A stretch of 49,109 nt of DNA from RECO01 sp050485385 (lineage in GTDB: Bacteria > Pseudomonadota > Alphaproteobacteria > Geminicoccales > Geminicoccaceae): assembly GCA_050485385.1 (NCBI GenBank), contig JBJHBG010000022.1, positions 1 to 49,109 of the forward strand, in the 5' to 3' direction. The notes below the pieces were generated by a model. The model was not told the DNA's origin. It was given only the letters and a program-made list of their open reading frames with translations, and made no database searches. Position 1 is the first letter of the stretch; each line of letters begins with the position of its first letter. Of this stretch, positions 48,950 through 49,109 are shown piece by piece. The translations under genes and the position numbers were made by a program.

Positions 48950-49109
48950 CGCCGCCTTCCACCTGCCAGCAATGCGGCTAGCCAAGCGGAGACCTCGAAC
49001 TACCCCGCTCTCGGCGCCGTTGAACGAGTGATGAGCGGGGCGGCGGGGTTGGGCGCGGGTACGCGAACGCGCTCGATGTGCTTTTCGGGCCGTTCGGGGG
49101 GTCTCGGGC

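Overview
The window is about 49 kb of GC-rich bacterial chromosome, by eye well above 65% GC. It almost certainly comes from an alphaproteobacterium, with Rhodospirillales-like free-living lineages the best guess. The evidence is the order rne / amiC / mrcA (PBP1A) / prfB, a typical alphaproteobacterial block; an aapJQMP (bztABCD)-type general amino-acid transporter; an acetoacetyl-CoA reductase of the PHB pathway; a ligase-associated exonuclease beside an ATP-dependent DNA ligase; and CtrA-like TTAAC elements. No rRNA, tRNA, CRISPR array, insertion sequence or prophage was seen. Coding density is high and only two gene-free stretches exceed 300 bases.

Layout. 1-4 kb: the 3' end of a DsbA-like isomerase, a zinc-ribbon metallopeptidase, a soluble globin-coupled chemoreceptor and an SDR. 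4-12.8 kb: housekeeping genes prfB (with an intact programmed +1 frameshift), mrcA, amiC, the divergent rne, and an M42 aminopeptidase starting at TTG. 12.9-14.2 kb: an orphan protein with a secreted-effector-like leader and an ADP-ribosyltransferase-like motif set, the most interesting gene here. 14.2-17.5 kb: a large hybrid histidine kinase. 17.7-22.3 kb: glyoxylate carboligase, tartronate semialdehyde reductase, an IclR regulator and an FkbM methyltransferase, with a perfect inverted repeat in front of gcl. 22.4-26.3 kb: a ferric-iron binding protein and fused permease without an ATPase gene, then an OmpA-tailed protein with an unknown front half. 26.4-31 kb: the aap transporter, preceded by a very good sigma-54 promoter match.

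31.3-36.4 kb: a sugar-acid dehydratase (IlvD/Edd family), a tiny cysteine-rich protein, an SDR, a choice-of-anchor A surface protein with an exosortase-type tail, and a MaoC hydratase. 36.5-41.1 kb: a polyamine-type ABC transporter (ATPase, binding protein, two permeases). 41.2-43.8 kb: a DNA ligase and its partner exonuclease, overlapping by 4 nt. 43.9-45.8 kb: GTP cyclohydrolase II overlapping an AlaX editing protein. 45.9-47.2 kb: a protein with a degenerate GGDEF domain. 47.2-49 kb: PhaB and an Mrr-type restriction endonuclease.

How the parts fit. Much of the window serves uptake and use of organic nitrogen and small carbon acids: amino acids, polyamines, glyoxylate and sugar acids. Two of the transporters carry sigma-54-like promoters, which suggests nitrogen control. 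Four unrelated genes (chemoreceptor, cell-wall amidase, surface protein, degenerate GGDEF protein) share an ATTAACGA element in the same orientation just upstream. I found no other TTAA in the window by eye, and this pattern suggests shared control by a CtrA-like regulator. All assignments rest on reading motifs and family resemblance; no database search was run.
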